A DNA stretch of 64,000 nt from Thomasclavelia spiroformis DSM 1552 (GTDB taxonomy: Bacteria; Bacillota_I; Bacilli_A; Erysipelotrichales; Coprobacillaceae), in contig NZ_CP102275.1 in the NCBI RefSeq assembly GCF_025149465.1, positions 186,001 through 250,000 on the forward strand, given 5' to 3'. Shown here in pieces: positions 9,349 to 16,760 of this stretch; the first letter of the stretch is position 1; each line of letters opens with the position of its first letter. The notes under the pieces are model-generated. The model made no database searches. It was not told the DNA's origin and saw only the letters and a program-made list of their open reading frames with translations. The position numbers and the translations under genes are program-made.

Positions 9349-9454
9349 AAAGAAAGGCGGGGGAAGCCTTTCTTTGTTGGAATCCAACATATTAGGATTA
9401 TAACTAACTAGATAACTTACTCTATTAAAAATAGCGGGGAAGTTGTAAGTTATC
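9349..9454 (+). ncRNA. Three consecutive hairpins before dus; candidate structured RNA
   Basis: Hairpin 1 pairs AAAGAAAGGC (9349-9358) with GCCTTTCTTT (9366-9375). Hairpin 2 is GTTGGAATCCAAC (9376-9388). Hairpin 3 pairs GATAACTTAC (9411-9420) with GTAAGTTATC (9445-9454) and contains an inner CTATT/AATAG pair. The unpaired part of hairpins 1 and 3 shares a CGGGG(G)AAG sequence. No known RNA family is recognised. Hairpin 1 could simply be a second terminator for hslO. Confidence 0.35.
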
Positions 9455-9544
9455 TATAAATAGTATGATCATTTAAAATAATTTTATACTTTTATATTCC
9501 ATTTTTTTTTAATAATTGGTAAGATACACAAGAGGAGTGAGTTG

Positions 9545-10525
9545 ATGTTTAAGATTGGTAATATTGAAATAAAAAATCAAGTAGTGATGGCACCAATGGC
9601 AGGAATCACAAATATGGCATTTAGAAAGATAATTAAGGATTTTGGAGCTGGATTAGTTTATTCTGAAATGGTTAGTGACAAAGCTTTATGTTACGGAAAT
9701 ACTAAAACAATTGATATGCTTCAAGTGGATGATGGAGAACATCCTGTTAGTATTCAGTTATTTGGTGGTGAAGTAGGGACTATGGTAAAGGCAGCTAAGT
9801 TTATTGATCAACATTCTAATTGTGATATTATTGATATTAATATGGGATGTCCGGTTAATAAAGTATTAAAAGCTGATGCTGGTAGTAAATTATTGCTTTA
9901 TCCTGATAAAATTTATGAGATTGTTAAGGGAATAGTGGACAATGTTTCAAAACCGGTAACTGTAAAGATTAGAAGTGGTTTTGATTCAAAACATATTAAT
10001 GCTGTTGAAGTCGCTAAATTAATTGAAAAAGCTGGAGCTAGTGCGATTGCAATTCATGGAAGAACACGGTCACAAATGTATGAAGGCAAAGCTGATTGGA
10101 AGATCATTGCAGATGTTAAAGCAGCTGTAAAGATACCGGTAATTGGAAATGGTGATGTTAGAAGTGTTGAAGATGCTAGAAGAATGTTAGAAGAAACAGG
10201 TGTTGATGCTGTAATGATTGGAAGAGCAGCTTTAGGAAATCCTTGGTTAATCAAGCAAGTTGTTCAATCGCTTGAAACAGGTGTTATTATTGAAGAACCG
10301 ACTTATCAAGAAAAAATAGCTCAATGTTTATCACATGCAAAAAAATTAATGGAAATAGAACCAGAGAAAGTAGCTATGTTTCAAATGCGAGGACATGCTC
10401 CATGGTATATTAAAGGGTTAAAGTCTTCTGCAAGAGTTAAAAATGAATTATCAAAAATTAATACTTTTGAAGAATTAGAGACGATATTAAAGGATTATCA
10501 ACAATATCTTGATGAAGTTATTTAA
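9545..10525 (+). CDS. dusB: tRNA-dihydrouridine synthase (DusB type)
   Basis: A 326-aa FMN-dependent TIM-barrel enzyme that reduces uridines in tRNA D-loops. The opening VVMAPMAGITN, the NMGCPVNKV segment with the catalytic Cys, IHGRTRSQMYEGKADW and VMIGRAALGNPW are all Dus signatures. The start is set at ATG 9545, 7 bp after AGAGGAG; a TTG directly upstream (9542) is less likely. hslO-dusB adjacency is conserved in Firmicutes. DusB is the usual paralogue in this context. Confidence 0.93.
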   Translation: MFKIGNIEIKNQVVMAPMAGITNMAFRKIIKDFGAGLVYSEMVSDKALCYGNTKTIDMLQVDDGEHPVSIQLFGGEVGTMVKAAKFIDQHSNCDIIDINMGCPVNKVLKADAGSKLLLYPDKIYEIVKGIVDNVSKPVTVKIRSGFDSKHINAVEVAKLIEKAGASAIAIHGRTRSQMYEGKADWKIIADVKAAVKIPVIGNGDVRSVEDARRMLEETGVDAVMIGRAALGNPWLIKQVVQSLETGVIIEEPTYQEKIAQCLSHAKKLMEIEPEKVAMFQMRGHAPWYIKGLKSSARVKNELSKINTFEELETILKDYQQYLDEVI

Positions 10526-10528
10526 TTG

Positions 10529-10556
10529 TTGCATGAAAAAAATATTTTGATATAAT
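10529..10556 (+). promoter_or_regulatory. Promoter of folD
   Basis: TTGCAT (10529-10534), a 16-bp spacer and TATAAT (10551-10556) stand 28 bp before the folD start. Confidence 0.6.
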
Positions 10557-10583
10557 TGTGTGTAATAATTAAAGGGGGATTTA

Positions 10584-11435
10584 ATGATGATTATTAGTGG
10601 TAAGGATATATCTTTAAAAATTAAAGATCAGTTAAAATTGGAAGTTGAAGAGATAAAAAAAAGATATCCTCGTTTACCTAAATTGACAGTTATTTTAGTT
10701 GGCGATAATCAAGCAAGTCAAACTTATGTTAGAAATAAGGAACGTGGATGCAAGTATATAGGGATTGAATCTGATCTTTTATATCATGATAGTTCATTTA
10801 GTGAAGAAGAATTGTTACAGGAAATTGATAAATTAAATAAGGATGATAATGTTGATGGAATTTTGGTACAGTTACCATTACCTGAACATATTGATGAACA
10901 AAAAGTTTTAAATGCAATTGATCCTAGTAAGGATGTAGATGGTTTTCATCCTAATAATATTGCTAATCTTTTTCTTGGAGAAAAGTCATTAGTCCCTTGT
11001 ACACCTAAAGGTATGTTAGTTTTGTTAGATGAAATTGGCTATGATTTAGAAGGGAAAGAAGTGGTAATTGTTGGACGGAGTAATATTGTTGGAAAACCGG
11101 TAGCACTATTATGTTTACAAAAAAACGCAACTGTAACTATTGCTCATAGTAAAACCAAGAATTTAAAAGAAGCATGTAAAAGAGCGGATGTTTTAATTGC
11201 TGCAATTGGAAAAGCAAAGTTTTTTAATCATGAATATGTTAAAGATGGAGCAATTATTTTAGATGTAGGAATCAATCGCGATGAAAATAATAAATTATGT
11301 GGTGATGTTGATTTTGATGATGTAAAGGATATTGTAAAAGCAATTACTCCAGTACCTGGGGGAGTTGGACCAATGACAATAACGATGTTGATGAAAAATA
11401 CTATTGATGCTTTTTATAAACGGAATGGTGGTTAA
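10584..11435 (+). CDS. folD: Bifunctional methylenetetrahydrofolate dehydrogenase/cyclohydrolase FolD
   Basis: A 283-aa enzyme interconverting 5,10-methylene-THF, 5,10-methenyl-THF and 10-formyl-THF with NADP. The signature segments are YVRNKERGCKYIGIE with the catalytic Lys-type region, GILVQLPLPEHID, KDVDGFHP, the nucleotide-binding IVGRSNIVGKPVALL and the C-terminal TPVPGGVGPMT. The length is typical. The start is ATG 10584 or the adjacent ATG 10587; AAAGGGGG lies at 10571-10578. It supplies one-carbon units for purine and formyl-Met-tRNA synthesis. Confidence 0.96.
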   Translation: MMIISGKDISLKIKDQLKLEVEEIKKRYPRLPKLTVILVGDNQASQTYVRNKERGCKYIGIESDLLYHDSSFSEEELLQEIDKLNKDDNVDGILVQLPLPEHIDEQKVLNAIDPSKDVDGFHPNNIANLFLGEKSLVPCTPKGMLVLLDEIGYDLEGKEVVIVGRSNIVGKPVALLCLQKNATVTIAHSKTKNLKEACKRADVLIAAIGKAKFFNHEYVKDGAIILDVGINRDENNKLCGDVDFDDVKDIVKAITPVPGGVGPMTITMLMKNTIDAFYKRNGG

Positions 11436-11436
11436 G

Positions 11437-11616
11437 ATGGAATATAAATTAAATGATATTGTGGAAATGAAAAAACCGCATCCATGTAAAAAATCTAATC
11501 AATGGCAAATTATTAGAATGGGTGCAGATATTAAAATTAAATGTTTGGGTTGTGGAGCAATTGTAATGTTTTCACGACGTGAGTTTGAAAAAAAATTAAA
11601 GAAGATAGTTGTTTAG
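11437..11616 (+). CDS. DUF951 family small protein
   Basis: A 59-aa protein with LNDIVEMKKPHPCK near the start and CLGCG around residues 37-41. This matches the DUF951 family of short cysteine-containing Firmicute proteins of unknown function, predicted to bind nucleic acid or zinc. The ATG at 11437 directly follows the folD stop and is preceded by GGTGG; an upstream frame start at 11404 lies inside folD and is rejected. It is probably co-transcribed with folD. Confidence 0.8.
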   Translation: MEYKLNDIVEMKKPHPCKKSNQWQIIRMGADIKIKCLGCGAIVMFSRREFEKKLKKIVV

Positions 11617-11617
11617 T

Positions 11618-11677
11618 ATGGATGAAGAATTTGATGATGATTTAGACAATATTATAGATATTTATTGGGCTAAATAA
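11618..11677 (+). CDS. Possible 19-aa acidic peptide
   Basis: An ATG one base after the DUF951 stop opens a 19-codon frame rich in Asp and Glu (starts MDEEFDDD, ends WAK) that closes just before the terminator. Its snug fit between stop and terminator is the only support. There is no independent ribosome site, so translation would depend on re-initiation. It may be chance. Confidence 0.2.
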   Translation: MDEEFDDDLDNIIDIYWAK

Positions 11678-11679
11678 TA

Positions 11680-11705
11680 GGAGTTTTATGATAAAACTCC
11701 TTTTT
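11680..11705 (+). terminator. Terminator of the folD operon
   Basis: GGAGTTTTA/TAAAACTCC stem with a 3-nt loop followed by TTTTTG. Confidence 0.85.
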
Positions 11706-11781
11706 GTATATTTTAAAAAATATAAGTTCATCAATAAGGCTATTTAGTATATGATTTCAAATTAATCTTTATTTAATATAA

Positions 11782-11826
11782 AAGAGAATAAATTATTGTG
11801 ATAGGTTTTCAATAATTTATTCTCTT
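11782..11826. terminator. Bidirectional terminator between convergent genes
   Basis: A perfect 17-bp stem (11782-11798 with 11810-11826) and an 11-nt loop have A residues before and T residues after. It separates the folD operon from the leftward gene ending at 11855. Confidence 0.8.
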
Positions 11827-11854
11827 CTTTATATTTAGAATAATAAAATGATTT

Positions 11855-12346
11855 TTATCTAGTCTGTTGTAATGCTTTTTTAAGTTTAAAATCATCGATA
11901 AATCGAAGTGATGTTTCATATGATTTTTGTCCATATATAAATCTTAGTTTACTAGATTTAGGATAAGTAACACGTTTGATTTTACGATAATCTAATTTAA
12001 TTTTACCAATCATCATTTGGCGATGTCCTACATAGATTATTTGCTGTAATAAAATACAAGTAATCAAAGATACAAAAGTTATTATAAGTAATGGCATATA
12101 AATATTATTTAAGATGCCATTGATAAAACATAAAATTGAAAATATTATAAAAAATAAAAGAACACAAATGTATATAATTAAAAGGATTATATAAAAATAT
12201 TTACCGGTATCACTTAGACAAGAAGTTAAAGTACGATCTTCTTTACGAGCTTGATGTAAGTTAAAAGCGTAAGATATATTTATATATGTAAACCACAATA
12301 AAAATAAAAATACTAAAAAAGGTAAAACATTAAAAATAGCCTCCAT
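11855..12346 (-). CDS. Membrane protein of unknown function, YcxB-like tail
   Basis: A protein of about 163 aa with an N-terminal helix (residues about 5-25) and two further helices at about 45-70 and 80-105. A cytoplasmic C-terminal segment follows, with KIKLDYRKIKRVTYPKSSKL and a short TSLRFIDDF strand region. That tail resembles the PH-like YcxB domain of small Firmicute membrane proteins, but the match is weak. The start at 12346 is chosen because AAGGAG lies at 12355-12360; the longer frame from 12367 would place that site inside the gene. It is probably transcribed after the VanY gene upstream. Confidence 0.6.
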   Translation of the reverse strand: MEAIFNVLPFLVFLFLLWFTYINISYAFNLHQARKEDRTLTSCLSDTGKYFYIILLIIYICVLLFFIIFSILCFINGILNNIYMPLLIITFVSLITCILLQQIIYVGHRQMMIGKIKLDYRKIKRVTYPKSSKLRFIYGQKSYETSLRFIDDFKLKKALQQTR

Positions 12347-12391
12347 TAAATATACTCCTTCTTTCATTAATTTTATTATACAAGATTTTTT

Positions 12392-13282
12392 TTAATTATC
12401 CAATATAAAATTACGAGCATAATATTCATCGTATGTTAATTTACTATCAATAACTTTTTTAGCTAAATTAACTCCTAAATAACGAATATGCCACGGTTCA
12501 TAACTATAACCAGTTAACGATTCTTTTCCTTCAGGATAACGAATGATAAATCCATAATCAGCTAAAATACTAGCAAACCACGGATATTTAGGATGATTGG
12601 TAATATTTTCAAAACTGTAATTGTCTAAAGCAATATCACATGCAAGTCCAAGTGTATGTTCACTATGACCAGGACGACTACATGTTTTATCAGCTTCAGC
12701 AATACTATATGTATCTGCCATATGTTGATAACTTTTTCTTTGACTTGCAGTTGAACGATAACCACTTACAACATATAAATTAATTCCATTTTCCCGACAC
12801 TTGTTTCGAAGAGCTACAAAATCATTGTAAAGACGTTTTGATGCTTGATGCTTTCGATATTGATAAGCGGGATCATCATGACTTGTATAGGCATCATTAA
12901 TATAAACTAAATCAGTTGGTGCAAAGCTTTCATCTAATTTATAGTATTTATTTACTAATGTATTTAAATCATTTGGCTTGGCCTGAATAATTGTATGGGC
13001 ATAGAAGTTATGATCAAGATTCATATTTACTCTTGTTACAATATCTTTATTTGATAACTCAGGGTGATTAGCTTTATAGTTATTATAGCGCTTTTTATAT
13101 GATGGAATGTAATAATTTATTGATGTTAATGAATCTTTTGTTTTTATCTTTTTTTGTTTAGATGGAGGACTTGGTGAAGAAAATAAGTTACTAATTAAAA
13201 TTATCATAGATGAAATTATTATTGTATTTACAATAATAAGAATGGTGACATTTTTCTTATTTATTTTTCGTTTTCGCTTCAA
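12392..13282 (-). CDS. VanY-type D-alanyl-D-alanine carboxypeptidase
   Basis: A 296-aa LAS-family zinc peptidase anchored by one N-terminal helix (residues about 10-33, after KRKRKINKK). The catalytic domain has VVSGYRSTASQRKSY, GHSEHTLGLACDIAL, which carries the zinc His and Asp, and EPWHIRYLG with the third ligand and catalytic base. It trims the terminal D-Ala from peptidoglycan stem peptides on the outside of the membrane. The start is TTG at 13280-13282, chosen because GAGGTGAT lies at 13288-13295; the longer frame from 13354 has no site. No van resistance genes accompany it, so wall maturation is the likely role. Confidence 0.9.
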   Translation of the reverse strand: MKRKRKINKKNVTILIIVNTIIISSMIILISNLFSSPSPPSKQKKIKTKDSLTSINYYIPSYKKRYNNYKANHPELSNKDIVTRVNMNLDHNFYAHTIIQAKPNDLNTLVNKYYKLDESFAPTDLVYINDAYTSHDDPAYQYRKHQASKRLYNDFVALRNKCRENGINLYVVSGYRSTASQRKSYQHMADTYSIAEADKTCSRPGHSEHTLGLACDIALDNYSFENITNHPKYPWFASILADYGFIIRYPEGKESLTGYSYEPWHIRYLGVNLAKKVIDSKLTYDEYYARNFILDN

Positions 13283-13405
13283 TTTTATCACCTCAACTTT
13301 GATATCATATATTAATAATATCACATAAATCTTTACTTTTTTATTAACATACACTATACATTATTAATTTTTTACATTATTATTGAGATAACAAGGGGGT
13401 ATATT

Positions 13406-14149
13406 ATGGAAAATAAAATCTCATCTTTAAAATTATTAATACATGGACAAGAGTGTGATTATAGTGGTAATTATAAAATCTCAGATTTGATGTCTAAATT
13501 ATCAGATTTAGCGACAATTAATGCTAAGGAAATTGAAATTTGGAATGAAAAGATTGCTAAAGACTATACGTTTGTTTTAACAAAAGAAACAATTATTTTA
13601 AAAAGACCGATAAAAAGCAATGAATTAATAAATTTATATACACGAGCTAGTGGCTATAAAAGAATTCAGTTTTCACGTAATTATTGGGTTGAGGATGAAA
13701 ATAAAGAAGAGATTGCAGCAATTTATTCAGTATGGACATTAATAGATATTCAAAAAAGAAGAATTATTAAACCAGATAAAGCAGGAATAAAAATGCCAGA
13801 AATTATTTCATATCCATATACACTTGATAATTTTCATGAAATTAAAGATAATTTAGAATTATCTTTAGTAATGGAAAGAACTGTTTTGTATAGTGATGTT
13901 GATATAAATCAACATTTTAATAATAGTAGATATATTGAGTGGGCTTTTGATGTTATGCCAATTGAATTTTTTAAAGATCACTATTTTAAGGAAATAAGTG
14001 TGATTTTTAAAAAAGAGATGATTCCTAATGCTAAAGCTAAGATATATCGTTTTATTGATGATAATTATGTAAAGATTGTTTTTAAATCAAGTGATGATAG
14101 TATTGTTTATTTTGAATTTGGGGGATATATCGGGGATATTGATTATTAA
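13406..14149 (+). CDS. Acyl-ACP thioesterase (FatA/FatB-like)
   Basis: A 247-aa double hot-dog protein. The first half contains NAKEIEIWNEK and KDYTFVLTKETIILKRP. The second half contains TVLYSDVDINQHFNNSRYIEW, where the Asp-x-N-x-H-x-N pattern is the catalytic signature of the bacterial acyl-ACP thioesterase family. It hydrolyses acyl-ACP to free fatty acid and sets chain release in fatty-acid synthesis. AAGGGGG precedes the ATG. The gene is alone between divergent and downstream promoters. Confidence 0.9.
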   Translation: MENKISSLKLLIHGQECDYSGNYKISDLMSKLSDLATINAKEIEIWNEKIAKDYTFVLTKETIILKRPIKSNELINLYTRASGYKRIQFSRNYWVEDENKEEIAAIYSVWTLIDIQKRRIIKPDKAGIKMPEIISYPYTLDNFHEIKDNLELSLVMERTVLYSDVDINQHFNNSRYIEWAFDVMPIEFFKDHYFKEISVIFKKEMIPNAKAKIYRFIDDNYVKIVFKSSDDSIVYFEFGGYIGDIDY

Positions 14150-14211
14150 AATTTCAAAACTTGAAAATAGATTTTCATCATTTGAAAACAATTTGTTGAA
14201 ATATGTGGTAT

Positions 14212-14317
14212 TATAATCTTGTCCCAAATATCTATAGTTGTATTCATTTTCCCGTAGAATACATAATAGGACTTAACTATAAAGTTTAGATTTAACTTTA
14301 TGTGTTAAGTCTTTTTT
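14212..14317 (+). promoter_or_regulatory. Promoter plus attenuator-like leader (or a roughly 95-nt sRNA)
   Basis: TATAAT at 14212-14217 is followed by a compact structured segment. A terminator (GACTTAAC with GTTAAGTC, 14270-14277/14304-14311, inner TAAAGTT/AACTTTA) ends in TTTTTT at 14312-14317. Upstream, TATAGTT (14233-14239) can instead pair with AACTATA (14275-14281), enclosing a GTATTC/GAATAC hairpin (14240-14245/14257-14262). The two pairings overlap and are mutually exclusive. No known riboswitch class is recognised. Confidence 0.45.
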
Positions 14318-14407
14318 CTTTTAAAAATTAATTGGTTTTTACTATTTAAAAAAATATTTATTTGTTATACTTAAAAGTAAGTAGATATTTTATAGGGGGA
14401 AAATATT

Positions 14408-15070
14408 ATGAATTCGATTCTTGTTTTAGAAGATGATAGAGAATTAAATAATATAATTTATCATTCTTTAATGAAAGAAAATTATCGTGTTTTTAGTGCT
14501 CATTTATGTAAAGAGGCAAAGTCATTGATTGATAAGAATACTATTGATCTTACTATTTTGGATGTTAATTTACCTGATGGAAATGGATTTGAGTTTTGTA
14601 AATGGTTAAAAGCACGATATAATATACCGGTTGTTTTTCTTTCAGCACGAGATTTGGAAGATGATGTTTTAAGTGGTTATGAATTAGGAGCAGATGATTA
14701 TGTTACAAAACCATTTTCAATGAAAATATTATTGAAAAAGATTTCGGTGATATTATCAAGAGAGCAAAAAAAATTAAATGTATTTGATGATGGCTTTATT
14801 AAAATTGATTTTGAATTAGGAACAGTTAAAAAAGAAGATGATGAATGTGCATTAACACCTACTGAGTATCGAATTTTAAAAAAATTAATTGAACATAAAG
14901 GGCAATTACTTACATATTCACTACTTCTAGATTCTCTTTGGGATGAAGGAATACAATTAATGGATAAACATACTTTAGCTGTTAATATTAATAGATTACG
15001 TAAAAAAATTGAAACTAAAGAACATACTTATATTTCAAATGTATATGGAATGGGATATATATGGAAGTAG
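14408..15070 (+). CDS. OmpR/PhoB-family response regulator
   Basis: A 220-aa regulator. The receiver domain (residues 1-115) has the acidic pair EDD near the start, the phospho-acceptor Asp in LTILDVNLPDGNG and the conserved Lys in DDYVTKPF. The winged-helix domain (about 125-220) has LTPTEYRILKKLIEH, VNINRLRKKIE and the final GMGYIWK. It overlaps the kinase gene by 10 bp and stands before an ABC exporter, the layout of peptide-antibiotic sensing modules. It should bind the promoter at about 16030, but no repeat was proved there. Confidence 0.93.
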   Translation: MNSILVLEDDRELNNIIYHSLMKENYRVFSAHLCKEAKSLIDKNTIDLTILDVNLPDGNGFEFCKWLKARYNIPVVFLSARDLEDDVLSGYELGADDYVTKPFSMKILLKKISVILSREQKKLNVFDDGFIKIDFELGTVKKEDDECALTPTEYRILKKLIEHKGQLLTYSLLLDSLWDEGIQLMDKHTLAVNINRLRKKIETKEHTYISNVYGMGYIWK

Positions 15071-15981
15071 TTTTATTTTTTATAATTATTTTTTTAGTAG
15101 GATTAATAGTTTATTTGATATGGAAAAATCATTGTTTGCAACGTGATATTTATGATTTTAATCATAAATTGGATAGTTGTTTAAATGATTTACTTAATGA
15201 AAAAGAAATAGAATCAAAATCATATAATAAAGATAGCTTATGGGAGATGATTTATGAACGATTACTTCGTCTTTCAAACATGTATAGTCTAAAAAACAAA
15301 GAAATTATTAAAGAAAAAGAAACATTAAAAGAATTAGTAGGAGATATTTCACATCAAACTAAAACACCAATTGCAAATATTAAACTTTATTTAGAAATAT
15401 TATTAGATAAAAAAGATATTGGTAGTGAGATTGAGTATTTAAAGAAAATAAATGTACAAGTAGATAAATTAGATTTTCTGTTACAAAGTATGGTAAAAAT
15501 ATCTCGTTTAGAAACTGATGTAATTAAAATTCAAAAGAAAGTAAATTCAGTTTTTGAGATGCTCGTTGTAGCAATAAATGCAGTGGTTTTAAAAGCAGAT
15601 AAAAAAAATATTACAATACATGTCGATTGTGATGAAAAGATTCTTTTGAATTTTGATAAAAAATGGACTGGTGAAGCAGTTTTTAATATTTTAGATAATG
15701 CGATAAAATATACTGAGTCAAATGGTAATATTTATGTTTCTGTATGTAAACAGGAAATTTTTACAAAAATAGCAATTCAAGATACTGGAAAAGGAATTGC
15801 TTTAAATAGACAAGGACTAATTTTTTCAAGGTTTTATCGTGAACCGGAAATCCACGATGATGAAGGGATTGGAATTGGTCTTTATTTAGCAAGAAAAATA
15901 ATTACGTTACAGGATGGTTATATTGAAGTTAAATCTGAAGTTGGACAAGGAAGTACGTTTATTATCTATTTACCAAATTAA
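15061..15981 (+). CDS. Sensor histidine kinase
   Basis: A 306-aa kinase with one membrane helix (residues about 3-21) and almost no external domain. Its H-box is GDISHQTKTPIANIK (phosphorylated His), followed by an N-box LDNAIKY, G1 DTGKGIA, F-box and G2 EGIGIGLYLARKI. The lack of a sensor domain suggests that it senses through its membrane segment or partner transporter, as kinases next to FtsX-type exporters do. The ATG lies inside the regulator stop region, so the two are translationally coupled. Confidence 0.92.
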   Translation: MEVVLFFIIIFLVGLIVYLIWKNHCLQRDIYDFNHKLDSCLNDLLNEKEIESKSYNKDSLWEMIYERLLRLSNMYSLKNKEIIKEKETLKELVGDISHQTKTPIANIKLYLEILLDKKDIGSEIEYLKKINVQVDKLDFLLQSMVKISRLETDVIKIQKKVNSVFEMLVVAINAVVLKADKKNITIHVDCDEKILLNFDKKWTGEAVFNILDNAIKYTESNGNIYVSVCKQEIFTKIAIQDTGKGIALNRQGLIFSRFYREPEIHDDEGIGIGLYLARKIITLQDGYIEVKSEVGQGSTFIIYLPN

Positions 15982-16004
15982 AATCACAATTTTGTGATTT
16001 TTTC
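15981..16004 (+). terminator. Weak terminator between kinase and ABC genes
   Basis: AAATCACA/TGTGATTT stem with a 4-nt loop and a T-rich tail. It starts inside the kinase stop codon. The ABC genes likely have their own promoter just downstream (TATTGTATGAT near 16030-16040). Confidence 0.6.
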
Positions 16005-16064
16005 TTTTTGTGAAAGGTTTGTGATTTTTATATTGTATGATGATTAGTAGATGGAGGTGAAAGT

Positions 16065-16760
16065 ATGAATGATATTATTGTAAAAACACAAGCATTAAAA
16101 AAATATTATTATGTTGGAAATCATATTGTAAAAGCAATAGATGGAATAGATTTTGTGGTGAAAAAAGGAGAATTTGTTTCAATTATTGGAAAGTCAGGGA
16201 GTGGCAAAAGTACGCTTCTTCATATGATAGGTGGATTGGATATTCCTAGCGAGGGAACAGTTATTGTTGATGACATTGATCTATCTAAAATGAACAATGA
16301 GCAAATGGCAATATTTAGAAGAAGAAAAGTAGGTTTTGTTTTTCAGCAATATAATTTAATTCCTGATTTAAATGTGTATGAAAATATTACTTTTCCTTTA
16401 AAACTAGATGGAGCATACATAGATCAACAATTTATTCAAGAACTACTAAAAAATCTTAATATTAGTGATAAAAAAGAAATGTACCCAACTATGCTTTCTG
16501 GTGGTGAACAACAAAGAGTAGCAATTGCTCGAGCTTTGGCAATAAAACCGGCAATTATTTTAGCTGATGAACCAACTGGAAATCTTGATACATTAGCAAG
16601 TCATGATGTAATTGGATTATTAAAAGTACTTTCCAAAAAATACCAACAAACTCTTATTGTAATTACTCATGATAATGATATTGCACAAATGGCAGATAGG
16701 ATTGTACAAATTGAAGATGGAAGAATTCTAATTGGAAGTGATTTAAATGCTAAAGAATAA
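16065..16760 (+). CDS. ABC transporter ATP-binding protein (MacB/LolD type)
   Basis: A 231-aa ATPase with Walker [10 protein letters not shown] (around residues 43-51), Q-loop [11 protein letters not shown], signature [16 protein letters not shown], Walker [13 protein letters not shown] and the switch His in VITHDND. This is the MacB/LolD class that pairs with FtsX-domain permeases and often expels antimicrobial peptides. The start ATG follows GGAGGTGAAAG. Its end overlaps the permease start by 14 bp. Confidence 0.94.
   Translation: MNDIIVKTQALKKYYYVGNHIVKAIDGIDFVVKKGEFVSIIGKSGSGKSTLLHMIGGLDIPSEGTVIVDDIDLSKMNNEQMAIFRRRKVGFVFQQYNLIPDLNVYENITFPLKLDGAYIDQQFIQELLKNLNISDKKEMYPTMLSGGEQQRVAIARALAIKPAIILADEPTGNLDTLASHDVIGLLKVLSKKYQQTLIVITHDNDIAQMADRIVQIEDGRILIGSDLNAKE

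Noticed and set aside
12392-13282. Vancomycin-resistance VanY
   Set aside because: No vanR/S/H/A/X genes are adjacent; a general DD-carboxypeptidase is more likely.
14212-14317. Known riboswitch class (purine, preQ1, THF)
   Set aside because: The conserved core sequences of these classes are not present; kept only as an unassigned attenuator-like leader.
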